Of a stretch of 64,000 nucleotides of DNA, positions 44,697 through 54,123 are shown in pieces. Position 1 is the first letter of the stretch; each line of letters opens with the position of its first letter. This DNA is from Desulforegulaceae bacterium (GTDB lineage: Bacteria; Desulfobacterota; Desulfobacteria; Desulfobacterales; JACKCP01): positions 95,217 through 159,216 of the forward strand of contig JAVETN010000006.1 of assembly GCA_034006035.1 (NCBI GenBank), read 5' to 3'. Under the pieces are notes generated by a model. The model saw only the letters and a program-made list of their open reading frames with translations. It did no database searches and was not told the DNA's origin. The position numbers and the translations under genes were made by a program.

Positions 44697-46051
44697 TAAT
44701 TAAAGAAAATTTAAAAAAAAATCCAAGATATCTTGCAGTCTATCTTCTTACCTTGATTGAAACCAAAAATCTCATGCTTGATACTCTTGTAGCTGATCAT
44801 GAAAAAACAATCAGCCAGATGGATCCAAAAGATAAAAGTCTTTTTTACAATATTTTATATGGAGTTTTAAGAAAAAGAGGCAATCTTGACAAAATAATTC
44901 AAAGAAATTCAGATAAAAACTTTAATAAAATTGACATTCCTGTCCTAAATGCCTTGAGAACAGGAATTTATCAAATGGTATATTTGGAAAAAATTCCTGT
45001 AAGTGCGGCAGTAAATACAAGTGTTGAAATTGTAAAATCCGGAGGTTTTAAAAGTGCCAGTGGATTTGTAAACGGAATTTTAAGAAACTTTTCAAGGGAT
45101 TTTGATTCAAAAAAATTTTTTAAGTATGAAAAAAACTCAGCTGATTTTCCAAAATGGATGACAAAACGCTGGGAAAAAAGATTTGGGAAAAAAAACACTG
45201 AAGATTTGTGTAGTTTTTATAATGAAACTCCCCCCATCACATTGAGGGTAAATACAATAAAAACCACAAAAAAAGACTTATACGAACTTCTTTTGCCTGC
45301 TGCAGAAAAAGTTTGGAAAGATATTTCAGGCAAAAACTCTATTTCTTTAGTAAAACCCAAATTTACCATAGATAAGCTACCTGGATTTAAAAAAGGTTTT
45401 TTTCAGGTTCAGGATTTGGGAGCACAATATGTAACAGCCCTTCTTGATCCAAAACCAAATGAAATTATAATGGATGCCTGTGCAGGATATGGTGGAAAAA
45501 CAGGATATCTTGCCCAACTTACCAAAGGAAAAGCAAAAATAACTGCTGCCGATTTAAACAAAGCAAAACTTGAACTATTAAAAGAAGAAATGTTAAGGCT
45601 TGGGTTTAGCAACTCTGTAAAAACCGCAGTAGTTGATCTTACACAGAGTTCTCAAAAAATTAAGTCAGAATATTTTGATAAAATCCTTGTTGATTCACCC
45701 TGCTCAGGACTTGGAGTTTTAAGAAGAAATCCTGACACAAAATGGAATAGAACTTTAAAAGACATTAAAGAATGTGCAAAAACTCAAAAACTCATTTTAA
45801 AAAACACAGCCCCTCTTTTAAAGAAAGGAGGACTTCTTCTTTATTGTGTGTGCTCCTTTGAGCCTGAAGAGACAACTGAAGTAATAAATCAATTCCTTGA
45901 GCAAAACAAAAACTTTAAAAGAGCTGAACTTGACCACAATGAAATAAAATATATTGATAATAATGGGGATGTTACAATTTTACCTTATATCTCAAAAACT
46001 GACGGATTTTTTGCAGCTTTCCTAGTAAAGGATAAAAAACACAGATTATGA
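44693..46051 (+). CDS. rsmB: 16S rRNA m5C967 methyltransferase RsmB
   Basis: The 452-residue protein has an N-terminal NusB-like domain (RYLAVYLLTLIETKN, PVLNALRTGIYQMVYLEKIP) and a C-terminal SAM methyltransferase domain with DACAGYGGKTGYLAQ, the DSPCSGLGVLRRNPD motif and the catalytic Cys in CVCSFEPEET. The start codon is TTG, overlapping the fmt stop as TTGA. It methylates 16S rRNA C967. Confidence 0.94.
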   Translation: MIIKENLKKNPRYLAVYLLTLIETKNLMLDTLVADHEKTISQMDPKDKSLFYNILYGVLRKRGNLDKIIQRNSDKNFNKIDIPVLNALRTGIYQMVYLEKIPVSAAVNTSVEIVKSGGFKSASGFVNGILRNFSRDFDSKKFFKYEKNSADFPKWMTKRWEKRFGKKNTEDLCSFYNETPPITLRVNTIKTTKKDLYELLLPAAEKVWKDISGKNSISLVKPKFTIDKLPGFKKGFFQVQDLGAQYVTALLDPKPNEIIMDACAGYGGKTGYLAQLTKGKAKITAADLNKAKLELLKEEMLRLGFSNSVKTAVVDLTQSSQKIKSEYFDKILVDSPCSGLGVLRRNPDTKWNRTLKDIKECAKTQKLILKNTAPLLKKGGLLLYCVCSFEPEETTEVINQFLEQNKNFKRAELDHNEIKYIDNNGDVTILPYISKTDGFFAAFLVKDKKHRL

Positions 46052-47067
46052 TTTCAAAAATAATTAAATTTATTTTTCTTTTAGTTATTTTTTCAATAAT
46101 AACTGGTGTTTTTGCCTTTTTTACCATTCATTATCTTACAAAAAATCAGCCAGAAGTAATTGTTTCAGATTTCAGGGGAAAAGAGATAAGCTATTGCCTA
46201 AATCAGCTTGACTCACTTGCACTTATACCTAGAATAAAAAGCTTTGAATTCAGTCAGGTTGTTCCTGCTGATTATATAATTGATCAAGCTCCTCTTCCCG
46301 GAGAAACAGTGAAAAAAGGGCGGGATGTTCACCTCACAATCTCAAGAGGCCAAAAAAGCGATTTAATGCCTTTTTTATACGGTAAATTTATTGATGAGGC
46401 TAGAATAGAAATTTTTAAAAACGGAATAAAACTATCACATCTTTCCTATGTCCACCACGATAAAGTTAAAAAAGATCATATAATAGCATCTTCACCTTCC
46501 CAGGGAGTTTTCATAAAGTCAAACACAGATGTCTCCCTTCTTGTAAGTCTTGGGAGAAAACTCAAAGAATATACCATGCCAGATTTAACAGGAATGACAA
46601 TTGAAGAAGCTGAAAAAAAGATAGCAAAAAGAAATCTTATTATAGATAAAATTGAATCAGTTTTTTCTCCAGACTTTAGGCAGTCTGTGGTTTTATCCCA
46701 AAAACCTTCGCAGGGTCTTAGAGTAAAAGAAAAAACCAAGGTAAGCCTTGTGATAAATCATATGGATACTCCTTCAATAATTTCTCCTATAATAGGAGCA
46801 AATGTTTTTTTATATAAGCTGCCTCCAAGTGTTTTAAAATCACATATAAAAACTGAACTTGAAATCTACAATAAAAAATTTATTATCCATGATGAATACT
46901 TTAGCCCTGAAGAAGAAATTAGAATAGCAATCCCTTTTGATCAGGATGCTGTTGTCACTATATATAAAGATAAAGAATTTACTGATGAGATCGTTTTTAA
47001 AGCTTTTAAAATAAATAAACCAAATAACTTCTTAACAGATTTTGATAAAATCAATAATTTTTTTTAA
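46048..47067 (+). CDS. Membrane-anchored PASTA-domain protein without a kinase domain
   Basis: The 339-residue protein starts with one membrane helix (FIFLLVIFSIITGVFAFFTI), then three PASTA-type repeats (for example VIVSDFRGKEISYCLNQLDS, DLMPFLYGKFIDEARIEIFK, TMPDLTGMTIEEAEKKIAKR), each with a characteristic PxxGxxVxxxxxVxLxxS tail (PLPGETVKKGRDVHLTIS). A further C-terminal domain of about 90 residues is unassigned. PASTA repeats usually bind muropeptides or lipid II in Ser/Thr kinases and PBPs, but no kinase motifs occur here. It overlaps the rsmB stop (ATGA). Confidence 0.85.
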   Translation: MISKIIKFIFLLVIFSIITGVFAFFTIHYLTKNQPEVIVSDFRGKEISYCLNQLDSLALIPRIKSFEFSQVVPADYIIDQAPLPGETVKKGRDVHLTISRGQKSDLMPFLYGKFIDEARIEIFKNGIKLSHLSYVHHDKVKKDHIIASSPSQGVFIKSNTDVSLLVSLGRKLKEYTMPDLTGMTIEEAEKKIAKRNLIIDKIESVFSPDFRQSVVLSQKPSQGLRVKEKTKVSLVINHMDTPSIISPIIGANVFLYKLPPSVLKSHIKTELEIYNKKFIIHDEYFSPEEEIRIAIPFDQDAVVTIYKDKEFTDEIVFKAFKINKPNNFLTDFDKINNFF

Positions 47068-47084
47068 ATTTCAAAGGATTTGTA

Positions 47085-47747
47085 ATGAAAAAAATAATTG
47101 CCCCCTCAATTTTATCAGCTGATTTTTCAATTCTTGGCAAGGAAATCTCTGATTCTGAAAAAGCAGGTGCAGACTGGATTCATATTGATGTAATGGATGG
47201 ACAATTTGTCCCAAATATCACCTATGGTTCAATAATTGTTAAAACATGCAAAAAAATCACCAACCTTCCCCTTGATGTTCATCTTATGATAGAAAAACCT
47301 GAAAAACATATTGAAGAGTTTGCTAAAAGCGGCGCAGATTATATTTCTGTTCATTCAGAAACCTGTCCTCATCTTCACAGGGTGGTTCAGCAAATCAAAG
47401 AAAACAATGTAAAGGCAGGTGTTGCCTTAAATCCTTCAACAGATCCTGATGTTTTAAAATGGGTTATCGAAGACCTTGATTTTGTTCTTGTAATGAGTGT
47501 TAATCCAGGTTTTGGAGGACAGAAATTTATAAAAAACTCTCTTGATAAAATTAAAATAATAAAACAAATGATCAATGATAAAAATCTTGATACTAAAATT
47601 CAAGTTGATGGCGGAGTTAATTCAAAAACAATAAAAGATATCTCCAAGGCTGGAGCTGATATTTTTGTTGCTGGTTCTGCAATTTTTAACAAAGATGACT
47701 ATAAAGAAGAAATTGAAAACCTAAAATTTCTTGCAGGTTCCAAATGA
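47085..47747 (+). CDS. rpe: Ribulose-phosphate 3-epimerase
   Basis: The 220-residue TIM-barrel enzyme of the pentose phosphate pathway has [16 protein letters not shown], the metal ligands in [39 protein letters not shown] and IQVDGGVN. It interconverts ribulose-5-phosphate and xylulose-5-phosphate. The aroQ start overlaps its stop by 4 bp. Confidence 0.97.
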   Translation: MKKIIAPSILSADFSILGKEISDSEKAGADWIHIDVMDGQFVPNITYGSIIVKTCKKITNLPLDVHLMIEKPEKHIEEFAKSGADYISVHSETCPHLHRVVQQIKENNVKAGVALNPSTDPDVLKWVIEDLDFVLVMSVNPGFGGQKFIKNSLDKIKIIKQMINDKNLDTKIQVDGGVNSKTIKDISKAGADIFVAGSAIFNKDDYKEEIENLKFLAGSK

Positions 47748-48175
47748 AAAAACTTCTTGTAATAAACGGTCCAAACCTTAATATGCTTGGAAAAAGAGAG
47801 CCTGAAATTTACGGTGAGCAAACTCTTGAAGAAATTAATTCAGAGCTTAAAAAAATATCTGCTGAGCTTGGAATTGAAATCTCTTTTTTTCAGTCTAACC
47901 ATGAAGGAGAAATTGTTTCAAAACTAAATCAAGAATTTGGCAAAATTGATGGCTTAATTATAAATGCAGCAGCCTACACCCACACAAGTATTGCTATAAG
48001 AGATGCTGTTTTAATGCATAAAATTCCTGTTTGCGAGGTTCATCTTTCCAATATTTATAAAAGGGAGAAAATAAGACATAAGTCATACCTTTCAGACATT
48101 TCAACAGGAGTTATCTGCGGATTTGGAAGTTTTGGATATCAGCTTGCTCTTAAGGCTTTATCCAGACTTATATAA
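47744..48175 (+). CDS. aroQ: Type II 3-dehydroquinate dehydratase
   Basis: The 143-residue dodecameric-type enzyme of the shikimate pathway contains [19 protein letters not shown] with the catalytic Tyr, [29 protein letters not shown] and [17 protein letters not shown]. It overlaps rpe by 4 bp, so shikimate and pentose steps are co-transcribed. Confidence 0.97.
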   Translation: MKKLLVINGPNLNMLGKREPEIYGEQTLEEINSELKKISAELGIEISFFQSNHEGEIVSKLNQEFGKIDGLIINAAAYTHTSIAIRDAVLMHKIPVCEVHLSNIYKREKIRHKSYLSDISTGVICGFGSFGYQLALKALSRLI

Positions 48176-48177
48176 TC

Positions 48178-48810
48178 ATGGCAAAACAAACATTTTTAAA
48201 TCTCCCTTCTGATAAAAAAGAAAAAATAATAAAAGTTTCAACAGAAGAATTTGCTTCAAAAGGTTACAAAGGGGCTAGTATAAACTCCATTGTACAAAAA
48301 ATTGAAATTGCCAAGGGCTCAATTTTTTCCTATTTTGGAGACAAAGAAGGTCTTTTTTTATATATTTATAAGTTTGCAATTGAAAAAGTAAAAGATTACT
48401 TAAGGGATGTCAGAGAAAAAACTAAAAATGAGAATATTTTTGAAAGATTGAAAAAAATATTTGAATCAGGAGTTGAATTTACTGACAACCATCCAAATAT
48501 CTACAGAATATATATAAGAATGCTTTTAAATTCAGACATTCCTTTAAGAAAGGATATTCAAAAAAAAATAAGAAAAGAAGCCCATGAATTTTTATGTGAG
48601 CTTCTTTATGATGCAAAAATAAAAGGTGAAATTAAAAAAAACACAGATATAAAACTTGCAGCTTTTGTAATTGAAGCTGTAATGGACAGATTTTTACAAA
48701 CAAGAATTCTTCCATTTTTGGATCCAGGAGCAGATATTTTCGGAGCAAATAAAAAAAAGTGTGAAGAGCTAATTAATGAAATAATTATCATTTTAAAAAC
48801 CGGACTTTAA
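48178..48810 (+). CDS. TetR-family transcriptional regulator
   Basis: The 210-residue regulator has an N-terminal HTH (KIIKVSTEEFASKGYKGASI, NSIVQKIEIAKGSIFSYFGD). The C-terminal domain is helical and lysine-rich. It is embedded between aroQ and the futalosine hydrolase gene with gaps of 2 and 0 bp, so it belongs to the operon rather than a divergent promoter; its target is unknown. No operator palindrome is visible nearby. Confidence 0.88.
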   Translation: MAKQTFLNLPSDKKEKIIKVSTEEFASKGYKGASINSIVQKIEIAKGSIFSYFGDKEGLFLYIYKFAIEKVKDYLRDVREKTKNENIFERLKKIFESGVEFTDNHPNIYRIYIRMLLNSDIPLRKDIQKKIRKEAHEFLCELLYDAKIKGEIKKNTDIKLAAFVIEAVMDRFLQTRILPFLDPGADIFGANKKKCEELINEIIIILKTGL

Positions 48811-49533
48811 ATGTTTAAGAAAATACTTATTATTTCAGCTGTTTACGATGAAGTAAAACCTATTGTAAAACATCTGGGAAAAAGCAAATCAATAAAGAAA
48901 CATTCAATGATTGTTGAAAAAGGAAAAATAAACAATAGAAATACAGATATCTTAGTATCAGGGCCCGGCATTTTAAATGCTGTTCATTCACTTACTCTTT
49001 ATCTTGAAAACAATCCAAAGCCTGATTTAATAATCCAAACAGGATGTGCTGGAGCTTTTTTACAAAAAAACATTTCCATTGGTGATCTTGGAATTGCATC
49101 AAAAGAAATTTATCACCATCTTGGAGTGGAAAACCCAAAAAATCCAATTATCCCCTCCCCCCTTCCATTTTCTCTTACCAATGAAAATTTTCTTACTAAT
49201 GTCTTTGAAACAGATAAAAACACAAGCCTTCAAGTTTTGGATATAATCAAAACAAAAACACAATATAAAGTGGGTTTCTATCCTTTTTTAACGGTTTCAG
49301 AAATCACTTCAACAAGAAAAAAAGCAGAGTTTTTATTTAAAAACTATGATGCTGGAATGGAAAACATGGAAGGTGCAGGCTCTGCCTATGTGTCTTTTTT
49401 ATATAAAATTCCTTTTATTGAAATTAGGGCTGCCAGCAATGAAACCGGTGATAGAAACAAATTAAATTGGGATTTTGACAAAGCTTTTAAAAACTCTTGT
49501 GACTGCGTTTTAAATGTTTTGAAATACGCTTAA
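48811..49533 (+). CDS. mqnB: Futalosine hydrolase
   Basis: The 240-residue nucleosidase of the MTA/SAH family shows the MqnB-like pattern: ISAVYDEVKPIVKHL at the start, PDLIIQTGCAGAFLQKNISI, GDLGIASKEIYHHLGVE, and MENMEGAGSAYVSFLY followed by EIRAASNETGDRNKLNWDF. MqnB cleaves futalosine to hypoxanthine and dehypoxanthine futalosine in the alternative menaquinone pathway. It begins immediately after the tetR stop. MTA/SAH nucleosidase is the alternative, but the EIRAASN/GDRN ending favours MqnB. Confidence 0.82.
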   Translation: MFKKILIISAVYDEVKPIVKHLGKSKSIKKHSMIVEKGKINNRNTDILVSGPGILNAVHSLTLYLENNPKPDLIIQTGCAGAFLQKNISIGDLGIASKEIYHHLGVENPKNPIIPSPLPFSLTNENFLTNVFETDKNTSLQVLDIIKTKTQYKVGFYPFLTVSEITSTRKKAEFLFKNYDAGMENMEGAGSAYVSFLYKIPFIEIRAASNETGDRNKLNWDFDKAFKNSCDCVLNVLKYA

Positions 49534-49696
49534 TTGCACAACAAAAACAAAAACTTTTCTAGTTTAATTTAAAAAAAGCTGTATGAAAAAAAGAAAACTT
49601 AAACTTTTAAAAACCAAGTTTATTCTTAGGCAGAAACCTGTGTCTTTTAAAACCTTAAATCTTTTTATTCCAAAGCATATGCAAAATTTTCAGATT

Positions 49697-50650
49697 TCAG
49701 TTAACACTAATCTCATTAGTTTTTTTTATTTTATAAAAAACTCCCCTTTCAAGTTCTTCCACTTCAACCTGTCCCTGACTGACAAGAACATCAAGGTATT
49801 TTCCTATATCATTTCTATGGAGTCCTAAAATTTCAGTTAAATCATCTATAGTGCAAGGTCTTCTAAAAATCATTCCATATATTGCTTCTTCCCTGTCTTT
49901 TCGATATGAAGTAATATTTTTTCTTTGAATACTTTTAGAAATAATTTGAGTATTTTCAAAACCCAGCTCTTTTTTAAATTTTAAAAGTTCAGCTTCAGAA
50001 GCAGGCCGAAGATCTTTAATAGCTCCGGGCCTGTCAAGGGTATTTAAAAGTACAAGATCCGGGTTTATTTGTTTGACTGCACTTTTAAGTTTTAAAATAT
50101 CTTCTTTGGAATCATTAAAATCAGGGAGAATAAAAATCTCAAGCTCAAGCCTGTTTTTAAACTCTTTTTTAAAATCGGAAAGCCCTTTTATATAATTTTC
50201 AACTTTTATTTCTTTAACGGGTCTGTTTATTTTTAAAAAAGAATTTTTATCAGCACTGTCAAGGGAAGGCATTACAAGATCCGCATTTAAAAGATCTTTT
50301 CTCAGCTCCTTGTTTTCAAAAAGAGTTCCGTTTGTTAAAACGCAAACTTTTACATTAAAATTTGCCTTGATAAAATCAAGAATTTCTCCAATTTTTATAT
50401 TAAGACAAGGCTCTCCTGAACCGGAAAAGGTGACAAAATCAGGTTTTGAATTTTTTTTAAAATAATCTTCAAGCTCTTTTTTTACTTCATTTACAGGAAC
50501 ATATTCTTTTCTTTCGGCTGTAAGAATAGTTGTTTTCCCGCATTCACAATATACACAGTCAAGTGAACAGGTTTTATGGGTAACAAGATCCACTCCAAGT
50601 GAAACTCCAAGCCTTCGTGAAGGTACCGGCCCAAAAACATATTTATACAT
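49697..50650 (-). CDS. Radical SAM protein with C-terminal winged-helix domain
   Basis: About 317 residues from the chosen ATG. The N-terminus YVFGPVPSRRLGVSLGVDLV precedes the cluster motif CSLDCVYC (C-x3-C-x2-C), typical of a radical SAM group found in anaerobes. SGSGEPCLN is the SAM-contact segment. A C-terminal domain (ITSYRKDREEAIYGMIFRRP, TIDDLTEILGLHRNDIGKYL) looks like a winged helix, so a regulatory or nucleic-acid role is possible. AGGGG lies 8 bases before the ATG at 50648-50650; the longer frame is rejected. Substrate unknown. Confidence 0.8.
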   Translation of the reverse strand: MYKYVFGPVPSRRLGVSLGVDLVTHKTCSLDCVYCECGKTTILTAERKEYVPVNEVKKELEDYFKKNSKPDFVTFSGSGEPCLNIKIGEILDFIKANFNVKVCVLTNGTLFENKELRKDLLNADLVMPSLDSADKNSFLKINRPVKEIKVENYIKGLSDFKKEFKNRLELEIFILPDFNDSKEDILKLKSAVKQINPDLVLLNTLDRPGAIKDLRPASEAELLKFKKELGFENTQIISKSIQRKNITSYRKDREEAIYGMIFRRPCTIDDLTEILGLHRNDIGKYLDVLVSQGQVEVEELERGVFYKIKKTNEISVN

Positions 50651-50868
50651 AATTTTATTCCCCTTGATTTTATAATAACAATTAAGCTCTAAAACTAAAG
50701 TTTTACCTACCACCACCTTATTTATCTGTAAAGAAATGATAAATTTTATACCTTTACACTTTGTCATCTCTTTATTAGTAATTGAAATAAATGGTTTTTT
50801 TATAAAACATTAACTTGACAATTAATTGGCTGTCATCACCAAGGCAAGATAAAAAATTTGGAGCAAAA

Positions 50869-51726
50869 ATGAAAACTTACCTAGACTGCATTCCCTGTCT
50901 CATAAAACAAGCTCTTCGTGCAGGAAGACAAACAGGAGCAGACGAAAAAACATTAAAAAAACTTCTGGATGAAACCGGAGAATTTATTAAACATATTCCC
51001 CTCGAAAACACCCCTGTTGAAACTGCAGCAGATATTTACAGAATAGTAAGGGAAGTTACAGGAATTAAAGATCCATATAGAAAAATTAAAAATGAAAACA
51101 TTTTACAGGCTAAAGAACTTTTACCTGAACTTGAGAAAACAATAAGCCAGGCAAAAGATCCTCTTCTTTGTGCAATAAGAATTTCCATAGCAGGCAATGT
51201 AATCGACCTTGGGGTAGATAAGAAATTTAATATTAAAAAAGACCTTGAAAAAATTCTTTATCAGGACTTTGGAGTTTTTGATTATGAATCTTTCAAAATA
51301 AAATTAAACAACTCAAAGTCTATTCTTTTTATTGGAGATAATTGCGGAGAAACTGTCTTTGACACTCTTTTGATAAAACAGCTTAAAAAAAAGGTGTATT
51401 ATGCAGTTAGAGGAACTCCAGTTATTAATGATGTAACTTATGATGATGCAATAAGCTCAGGCCTTGATAAGGTCTCAGAAATTGTATCTTCAGGAGTGGA
51501 TTCACCAGGAGCAGTTTTATCTAAATCAAATAATGAATTCAAAAGTTTATTTAATAATTCAGACCTTGTAATAAGCAAAGGACAAGGAAATTATGAAGGC
51601 CTTTCCCTTGAAAAAAGAGATGTTTTTTTTCTTTTAAAGGCTAAATGCAATGTAATAGCCAAAGACATAGGGGTAAAAGAAGACGAGATTATTTTGAAAG
51701 GAATAAACACTGAGGCACAGGTCTAA
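50869..51726 (+). CDS. DUF89/ARMT1-like family protein (metal-dependent phosphatase-type)
   Basis: About 285 residues from the ATG at 50869, which has GGAG six bases upstream. The bacterial/archaeal DUF89 form begins MKTYLDCIPCLIKQALRAGR, with CIPC as a characteristic start. The catalytic core LFIGDNCGETVFDTLLIKQL holds the metal-binding Asp/Asn/Glu, and ISKGQGNYEGLS is a second signature. Relatives are metal-dependent phosphatases acting on reactive sugar phosphates. It lies alone, diverging from the radical SAM gene. Confidence 0.85.
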   Translation: MKTYLDCIPCLIKQALRAGRQTGADEKTLKKLLDETGEFIKHIPLENTPVETAADIYRIVREVTGIKDPYRKIKNENILQAKELLPELEKTISQAKDPLLCAIRISIAGNVIDLGVDKKFNIKKDLEKILYQDFGVFDYESFKIKLNNSKSILFIGDNCGETVFDTLLIKQLKKKVYYAVRGTPVINDVTYDDAISSGLDKVSEIVSSGVDSPGAVLSKSNNEFKSLFNNSDLVISKGQGNYEGLSLEKRDVFFLLKAKCNVIAKDIGVKEDEIILKGINTEAQV

Positions 51727-51821
51727 ATTAAAACAAATTTTTTTTAAATATTTCCAGATTAAAATCTAAAACTTAAAATCGATAATAAAACTCTAAATTT
51801 CAACCACTTGACAAGTATTTT

Positions 51822-51843
51822 AGGTCGCCTAAGAAGGCGACCT
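51822..51843. terminator. Hairpin between convergent genes
   Basis: AGGTCGCCT and AGGCGACCT form a perfect 9-bp GC-rich stem with an AAGA loop, between the convergent DUF89 and acyl-CoA dehydrogenase genes. T-tracts are short, so efficiency is uncertain. Confidence 0.7.
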
Positions 51844-51864
51844 TGTTAATCAACTAAAAAAAAC

Positions 51865-53670
51865 TTATCTACTTCCAAACATTTCGTTTTCCATAGCAAT
51901 AATTGAACCATCAGTATCAGCAATTGCATCAAGTTTTCCTGAAGCTACAGGAAGAAGTGTTTTTATAAAATATCTTGCAGTGTTTATCTGCCCTTGGTAA
52001 AAATTATCATCTTTTTTCTTCTTACCAATTTTTGGAGCTGCAATAGAAGCTCTCCACAAAAGCATCCATGCCATTGTAAGATCTCCAGTTGTTTCAAGGA
52101 AGGGCAATGAAAAAGAGAAAGCCTCTAAAACATCATCAGAGCCTGCTTTTTCACCAAGAATCTTTGCTGTTTTTGCATATTTTTCAAAATATGCTGAAAG
52201 ATCAGTAGCAAGTTCTTTTACTTCATCAACTTTCATTGCTTCATTGATTGTTTTCTGAACTTCATTTAGATAATCCATAAAAGGCTTACCTTTTTTCATT
52301 CCAAGCTTTCTTCCAAGAAGGTCAATAGACTGAATTCCGTTTGTTCCTTCATAAATTTGAAAAATTCTTGCATCTCTTAGAAGCTGTGCCTGGGGAAATT
52401 CTTCAATATATCCGTATCCACCGTAAACCTGAACACCGTAGCTGCATACTTCCCATGCTTTATCTGTGATATAACCTTTTATAATCGGTGTGAGAACTTC
52501 AAGGATTCCACTTAAAGTTTCTATTTCTTCAGGATCATCTGAAACCATTTTTTTGTCTTCTATAAGACCATTGTAATATATAAGACTTCTCATTCCTTCC
52601 ACATGGGCTTTCATGAAAAGAAGCTGTCTTTTAACATCTGGATGCTCAATTATACATGCTGGTCCAGCTTCTTTAGGTGCAGTCATATGTTTGGTCTGAA
52701 CTCTTTCTCTGGCATAATTCATGGCGTTGATATATGAAGCTGTTGCATTGGCAAATCCCTGAAGTCCAACCATCTGACGAGCTTCATTCATCATCTGGAA
52801 CATATGTGACATACCTTTGTTTTCTGTACCTATAAGGGTACCTATACATTCCCCTTTTCCGCCAAGATCAAGTGAGCATGTAGCGTTTCCGTGAAGACCC
52901 ATCTTCTCCTCAATCCCTGTACACACAACATTGTTGAACTCTCCAAGGCTACCATCATCATTGATTCTGAATTTTGGAACAAGGAAAAGAGAAATTCCTC
53001 TACTGCCTTCTGGTGCACCTTCAATTCTCGCAAGAGTAGGATGAATAATATTTTCAACCATATCCTGCTCACCACCTGATATAAAAATTTTTTGACCTGT
53101 AATTGAGTAGGTACCATCAGAATTTTTTACAGCTGATGTTGTAAGAGCACCTACGTCTGAACCTGCTTCAGGCTCAGTTAAAAGCATAGTACCTGCCCAT
53201 TTACCTGAATAAATGTTTTTAAGGCATTTTTCTCTTTGCTCATCAGTTCCAAAATTTTCAACAAGCTTTGCAGCACCATGTGAGAGCATATTGAAAAGCA
53301 TAAAAGAGTTACATGCACCATAGAAAAATTCATTTGCAGCTTGAGCTACAGTTTTAGGCATTCCCTGACCGCCCCATTTTGGGTCATCGTACATTGCAAG
53401 CCAGCCGCCTTCACAATAATTTTTGTAAACCTTATGATATTCCTTTGGAACGATTACTTCCCCAGCATCGAAAACACATCCTACTTCATCGCTTATTTTT
53501 TGAAGAGGAAGAATCTCTTTTATAGCAAGATTTACAGCCTCTTTCATTATCATGTCTATGGTTCTTTTGTTGTAATCCGAAAATTTGTCAAACTTTGAAA
53601 AATCCCCAATTGAAAACTGTTCGTGTAAAACAAAATCCACATCTCTTTTGTCTGCGATCATCTGAGCCAT
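51865..53670 (-). CDS. Acyl-CoA dehydrogenase, large DmdC-like form
   Basis: About 601 residues from the chosen ATG (MAQMIADKRDVDF). The FAD-binding acyl-CoA dehydrogenase core is clear: TEPEAGSDVGALTT, ITGQKIFISGGEQ, QVYGGYGYIEEFPQAQLLRD and IYEGTNGIQSIDLLGRK. The roughly 200 extra residues relative to 380-residue enzymes place it in the 3-methylmercaptopropionyl-CoA dehydrogenase (DmdC)-like group, which in sulfate reducers is generally linked to fatty-acid oxidation. The ATG at 53668-53670 has AAGGAG upstream; a longer frame from 53865 adds an unrelated hydrophobic stretch and is rejected. Actual substrate is unknown. Confidence 0.9.
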   Translation of the reverse strand: MAQMIADKRDVDFVLHEQFSIGDFSKFDKFSDYNKRTIDMIMKEAVNLAIKEILPLQKISDEVGCVFDAGEVIVPKEYHKVYKNYCEGGWLAMYDDPKWGGQGMPKTVAQAANEFFYGACNSFMLFNMLSHGAAKLVENFGTDEQREKCLKNIYSGKWAGTMLLTEPEAGSDVGALTTSAVKNSDGTYSITGQKIFISGGEQDMVENIIHPTLARIEGAPEGSRGISLFLVPKFRINDDGSLGEFNNVVCTGIEEKMGLHGNATCSLDLGGKGECIGTLIGTENKGMSHMFQMMNEARQMVGLQGFANATASYINAMNYARERVQTKHMTAPKEAGPACIIEHPDVKRQLLFMKAHVEGMRSLIYYNGLIEDKKMVSDDPEEIETLSGILEVLTPIIKGYITDKAWEVCSYGVQVYGGYGYIEEFPQAQLLRDARIFQIYEGTNGIQSIDLLGRKLGMKKGKPFMDYLNEVQKTINEAMKVDEVKELATDLSAYFEKYAKTAKILGEKAGSDDVLEAFSFSLPFLETTGDLTMAWMLLWRASIAAPKIGKKKKDDNFYQGQINTARYFIKTLLPVASGKLDAIADTDGSIIAMENEMFGSR

Positions 53671-54123
53671 GCTAAACTCCTTTATTATTTGTTTATTTTT
53701 TATTAACGGATTTACTGAATCTGCTCCTGTACCTTGTATGCATAAGTTTACTATCTCATGAATGTAAACATAATTCAACAAAATAACACAGTGTACTACC
53801 AAGATAATCATATTTAAATTCTTAATCCCAATTAACCCTTTGAAAAACTGAGATATTTTACTCAACTATCCTTTAACTATAGTAAAACTCTACACCCAAA
53901 TTAACTAAAACTCTTATATAAAAGTTTAATTTTTCCGATTTATCCATTAAATAAACAATAATTATTTAAAGATCCTTAAATTGAAAAATTAAATTTAAAC
54001 TCTATGCCATTCACCTAGAAATTATATGTGAAAAGTTGACAATCGTAATTGTTTAAGGCAAAAGTAATTGAATATTATTTTCCTTTTCATTGTTGATTAG
54101 AAAAAATCTCAGGAAGGTCATAA
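53671..54123. other. Intergenic region between acyl-CoA dehydrogenase and MBL genes
   Basis: About 450 AT-rich bases separate these divergent genes. A TTGACA occurs at about 54037-54042 upstream of the MBL gene but lacks a convincing -10 at normal spacing. No ORF, strong hairpin or RNA gene is evident. Confidence 0.3.

Noticed and set aside
49583..49828. Plus-strand 81-codon frame after mqnB
   Set aside because: Its second half lies antisense to the end of the radical SAM gene, it has no recognisable domain and no good ribosome site.
50814..50850. TTGACA promoter for the DUF89 gene
   Set aside because: No acceptable -10 element occurs at 16-18 bp spacing.
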